Source: Caryophanales bacterium UBA3935
GTDB taxonomy: Bacteria; Bacillota_I; Bacilli_A; ML615J-28; CAG-698
NCBI GenBank assembly: GCA_002385755.1
Contig: DGED01000006.1
Coordinates: 34,487 to 48,701 of the forward strand
Direction of reading: 5' to 3'
DNA: 14,215 bases
The notes beneath the pieces were generated by a model that was not told the DNA's origin, did not search any database, and was given only the letters and a program-made list of their open reading frames with translations. Position 1 is the first letter of the stretch. Each line of letters begins with the position of its first letter. This document shows positions 13,756 to 14,215 of this stretch, piece by piece. The translations under genes and the position numbers were made by a program.

Positions 13756-13775
13756 ACATTAGAAAGAGGTGCGAA

Positions 13776-14215
13776 ATGGTAAAAATTACGAATTTATCAA
13801 AAACCTACCCCGGCGGAAAACTGGCCGTTGACAACATTTCGCTCGCTGTAGAGCCCGGCGAGATTTTTGGTTTTATCGGTCATAACGGCGCCGGTAAAAC
13901 AACGACAATTAAATGCATGGTCGGGATTTTGTCTTTTGAGAAGGGCGACATTTTGATTGATGGAAAATCAATAAAACAAAATCCGATCGCCTGCAAGTAC
14001 GAAATCGCCTATATCCCCGATAACCCCAATATTTACGAGAATTTGACGGGGATCCAATATCTTAATTTTATATGCGATATCTACAAAATTCCCAAAGCGC
14101 AAAGAAACGATGATATCAAAAAATACGCGCAATTATTTTTGTTTGAAAAAAATCTCGGCGACGTAATATCGTCTTACTCGCACGGGATGAAACAAAAGTT
14201 AATCTTGATTTCCGC
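13776..14215 (+). CDS. ABC transporter ATP-binding protein, ABC-2 exporter type, 3'-truncated
   Basis: The frame is open from ATG 13776 to the window end, 146 codons seen of an expected 230-300. The protein begins MVKITNLSKTYPGGKLAVDN. It has Walker A GHNGAGKTT (35-43), the AYIPDNPNIYENLTG segment (79-92) that replaces the usual Q-loop surroundings in this subfamily, and the signature SYSHGMKQK (133-141). SHGMKQ signatures are typical of ATPases paired with ABC-2-type permeases, often exporters of drugs, peptides or lipids; a permease gene would be expected just downstream, outside the window. A good ribosome site (AAAGAGGTG, 13763-13771) and its own promoter precede it. Walker B and the H-loop are not in view. 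Substrate unknown. Confidence 0.93.
   Translation, partial: MVKITNLSKTYPGGKLAVDNISLAVEPGEIFGFIGHNGAGKTTTIKCMVGILSFEKGDILIDGKSIKQNPIACKYEIAYIPDNPNIYENLTGIQYLNFICDIYKIPKAQRNDDIKKYAQLFLFEKNLGDVISSYSHGMKQKLILIS

Noticed and set aside
13747..13760. Second copy of the XRE operator at the terminal ABC promoter (TTGTATAATACATT)
   Set aside because: The half-sites are similar but the spacing differs (one base between the TGTAT and ATACA arms instead of four), and TTGTATAAT is largely just the -10 box.
1..14215. CRISPR arrays, transposases, phage genes, toxin-antitoxin pairs, riboswitches or T-boxes
   Set aside because: I looked through all intergenic regions and found none; the longest gene-free stretches (8340-8470 and the tRNA region 9002-9348) are explained by terminators, promoters, a leader palindrome, tRNAs and the direct repeat.

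Overview
The window looks like a chromosomal, mostly housekeeping segment from a Bacillota-type bacterium of moderate GC content. Several things point to the Mollicutes and related lineages that keep the standard genetic code (Acholeplasma, Izemoplasma, RF39-like or Erysipelotrichia-like groups). The order uvrA ... lgt - trxB - whiA is a compacted form of the Bacillus uvrA-hprK-lgt-...-trxB-rapZ-yvcK-whiA neighbourhood. acpS is followed by a YdcC-like lipoprotein, as in Bacillus. PotA carries a long charged insert of the kind I recall from Mycoplasma PotA proteins. TGA is used as a stop (the 2828-3406 gene, potB, potC and potD all end in TGA), which rules out the Mycoplasma/Spiroplasma code. 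The lineage call is an inference from gene content, not from a search.

Layout. (1) Positions 1-6294, plus strand, tightly packed: the 3' part of uvrA, a VanZ-like membrane protein, an unrecognised membrane protein, lgt, trxB and whiA. Gaps are 4-16 bases or ATGA overlaps, so this is probably one or two transcripts. (2) 6304-8339: a small XRE repressor (minus) with a palindrome at its promoter, acpS (plus), a small DUF378 membrane protein (minus), and a LolA/DUF4367 (YdcC-like) lipoprotein (plus). (3) 8369-9299: a terminator with a near-consensus promoter built into it, a membrane-anchored thioredoxin-fold-like protein without any cysteine, then tRNA-Ser(GCT) and tRNA-Glu(TTC) behind an extended -10 promoter and followed by a terminator. 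(4) 9349-13679: a complete polyamine ABC importer operon potA-potB-potC-potD with overlapping genes, ended by a highly palindromic terminator. (5) 13776-end: a new transcription unit starting with an ABC-2-type ATPase gene, cut off by the window edge.

How the genes work together. Lgt lipidates lipoproteins, and the window encodes two clear clients (PotD and the YdcC-like protein); Lgt itself has a lipobox-like N-terminus. PotA (ATPase), PotB and PotC (permeases) and PotD (lipid-anchored receptor) form a spermidine/putrescine importer. UvrA (excision repair), TrxB (thiol redox), WhiA (DNA-binding regulator) and AcpS (acyl carrier protein activation) are core functions. I found no CRISPR array, insertion sequence, phage gene or obvious defence system. 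The points most worth a second look are the lipobox on Lgt, the cysteine-free thioredoxin-like protein with its structured leader, the 170-residue PotA insert, the repeated motif in front of potA, and the nested palindromes after potD.
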